The notes below the pieces were generated by a model. That model saw only the letters and a list, made by a program, of their open reading frames with translations, did no database searches and was not told the DNA's origin. From Mariprofundus sp. (GTDB lineage Bacteria > Pseudomonadota > Zetaproteobacteria > Mariprofundales > Mariprofundaceae): 10,247 bases of DNA. Positions 8,903 to 10,247 of the stretch are shown piece by piece (position 1 is the stretch's first letter; each line of letters opens with the position of its first letter). The position numbers were made by a program, and so were the translations under genes. The stretch lies in the NCBI GenBank assembly GCA_015485035.1, contig WFUI01000130.1, positions 1 to 10,247 on the forward strand, given 5' to 3'.

Positions 8903-9028
8903 CGCGCGATGCTATCGCAGAGAAACATCCAGGCCAGTGTAAAAGTAAAACTCCGGAGTATCTTTCCTGCTTACAACCTTTTACTTATCATGAAATAGCT
9001 CTCTGACGGAGCTCTCTAACGGCACCTG
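8903..9028. other. 126-bp gap between the BatD gene and uvrB
   Basis: The gap presumably carries any dedicated uvrB promoter, but I see no convincing -35/-10 pair and no CTGT-N8-ACAG LexA site. It contains a 10-bp palindrome, ACTCCGGAGT (8950-8959). It also holds AGAGAGCT twice on the minus strand (within 8998-9018), which can form a weak 5-bp hairpin without a T-run. Read-through from the BatD gene is therefore possible. Confidence 0.4.
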
Positions 9029-10247
9029 TCAATCAGGATATAAGCCCGGCAAGGCACCGGCTTGATCCGTTACATCGCCTGTCGGCATAGTCAATCCGCC
9101 CTCCTGCCTGAATATACGAAGCAAGTCATCGCCCTGCCATGCTGATGCGTCGGGGCCATATAACACCTGCTCCAGCCTGATTACTTCAGTCTGCAAGGCC
9201 GGGCTGCATAACGCAGCCAGCGCGGACAACGAATGGCAGGGTGACCCGGGGAATTGAATACCGGCCAGCTGCAGCAGCGCCTTCTCACAGGCTTTGGCAT
9301 CATGCGCTTCGCAGGCAGTTTCGACGGCTTTGGCAGCCTGCTTGATATTGACGGCGCATCCTTCTCTCTCTTCCTGCTCCCGCGCATCAGTGCTCCTGCG
9401 CAAACGCCACACATAGGCAAGCGTCAGCAGCCAGCCGGCAGCAAAAAACAGCGCCAGCCATTGCCACCATGACGATATATCCGACTGTTGCACCTGAACC
9501 GGGGCTTGCGGATGGACATTCTTTGCCGCCATTTGTGGTTTCTGCATTGGTGCAGGCGCGGATGCTGATGCAGGGGCGGCAACCACTGTAAATGTGCGCG
9601 CCGGCAATACGGCGTGCTCCGTCTTCTGCGTCATTGTATTCCACCAGGAAATATCGATTTCCGGCAGAATATACGTGCCCGCCTGCATGGGCATAATGGC
9701 GACTTTTTCCTGCCGCATACCGTGCACACCGTCGCTCAGCCTGGCATCCTTGAGCACCGGTTTATCGGCATATGATTTCAGATGGTCGGGTAAAGCATGC
9801 GGAAACTCGGGCAGCTGACTGGCAGTTAATCCATCAGCACGCAGCGTTAAAGTGCGTGTAATCGGCTCCCCTACCTTGAATGTCGGATGACCCTGTGGCC
9901 ATGTTTCTTCTATACGGAGCTGTTTGGCCGGCAACCAGGATTCACCGGCCCAACTGTCGGGGATGCCGCCCACATCCAGCGTTAATGCATTGGAGCGCAC
10001 GCGAATGGGCCGCGTGGTCTGGAAAAACGATGCGCCGCCGACCAGTGCACTGCCATCAAGTTGCACCGGGTCAATGGTAATCTGGCCGCTGCGTTGCGGA
10101 AACAGGGCATAATGGCGTTCAGTCACCTGCCAGGTACGGTTATTCTCACGTTTCTGGTAACTGGCATCATCGCCGAGGCGCTCGACTATCGCATCCTCTG
10201 CCTTCGGCTCGGTCAGTTGCGCGTTATTCAAACCGACCGCCTGATAC
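9029..10247 (-). CDS. batD: BatD family protein, C-terminal part, 5' end beyond window
   Basis: The frame is open to the right edge: codons for YQAVG precede the TTG at 10231, so that TTG (residue 1 here) is internal, not the start. Residues 33-52 (RTWQVTERHYALFPQRSG onward) resemble the repeated beta-sandwich units of BatD, which faces the periplasm. A second unit runs about 100-215, with LRIEETWP (105-112), FKVGEPITRTLTL (118-130) and GTYILPEIDISWWN (185-198). An Ala/Pro/Gln-rich linker (217-250) leads to one membrane segment, about 255-276, ended by RLRR, which places the tail in the cytoplasm. That tail (about 280-400) is helical. Bat proteins, usually encoded as moxR-batA-batB-batC-batD, are linked to oxidative-stress tolerance and envelope function; their biochemistry is unresolved. 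The signal peptide and first part, perhaps 150-200 residues, are missing. It stops at TGA 9029-9031, 126 bp before uvrB. Confidence 0.85.
   Translation of the reverse strand, partial: YQAVGLNNAQLTEPKAEDAIVERLGDDASYQKRENNRTWQVTERHYALFPQRSGQITIDPVQLDGSALVGGASFFQTTRPIRVRSNALTLDVGGIPDSWAGESWLPAKQLRIEETWPQGHPTFKVGEPITRTLTLRADGLTASQLPEFPHALPDHLKSYADKPVLKDARLSDGVHGMRQEKVAIMPMQAGTYILPEIDISWWNTMTQKTEHAVLPARTFTVVAAPASASAPAPMQKPQMAAKNVHPQAPVQVQQSDISSWWQWLALFFAAGWLLTLAYVWRLRRSTDAREQEEREGCAVNIKQAAKAVETACEAHDAKACEKALLQLAGIQFPGSPCHSLSALAALCSPALQTEVIRLEQVLYGPDASAWQGDDLLRIFRQEGGLTMPTGDVTDQAGALPGLYPD

Noticed and set aside
8903..9028. LexA/SOS box upstream of uvrB
   Set aside because: No CTGT-N8-ACAG or GAAC-N4-GTTC type match was found on reading the gap.
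10229..10231. TTG at 10231 as the start of the BatD protein
   Set aside because: The frame stays open to the window edge, the residues before it continue the family pattern, and the protein would lack a signal peptide.

Overview
The window looks like a chromosomal segment of a Gram-negative bacterium, most likely a proteobacterium. The reasons are a BatD-type periplasmic/inner-membrane protein, a standard UvrB and a Tc-toxin B subunit. I cannot name the genus from sequence alone. All substantial genes read on the minus strand, so transcription runs right to left.

Region by region, in transcription order. (1) 10247-9029: the C-terminal two thirds or so of a BatD family protein, whose start lies beyond the right edge. 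(2) 8902-6920: complete uvrB, the DNA-damage recognition helicase of nucleotide excision repair. (3) 6927-3601: a 1108-residue SWIM zinc finger plus SNF2 ATPase protein. Its start overlaps the uvrB stop by 8 bp, so the two form one translationally coupled unit. (4) 3600-2580: about 1 kb with no intact gene. It holds a badly decayed IS3-family element (about 2815-3304, plus-strand transposase, frameshifted and internally deleted) and several inverted repeats, including a perfect 13-bp pair just outside the element. (5) 2559-1: the first 853 codons of a TcB (TcdB/TcaC-type) subunit of an ABC insecticidal toxin complex, open to the left edge with no stop. It has its own sigma70-like promoter and a perfect 18-bp palindrome just upstream.

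The right-hand 6.6 kb is core, vertically inherited material: cell-envelope Bat system, UvrB and SNF2 ATPase. The left-hand 2.6 kb is accessory: a secreted-toxin gene, visibly AT-richer. The IS wreckage sits exactly at the junction, which suggests an island boundary. The TcB gene is the most notable item. A working complex also needs a TcA pore subunit and a TcC (Rhs-type) subunit, neither of which is in the window; they would have to lie past the left edge, elsewhere in the genome, or, for TcC, be fused to the missing end of this gene. I did not find a CRISPR array, tRNA or rRNA.
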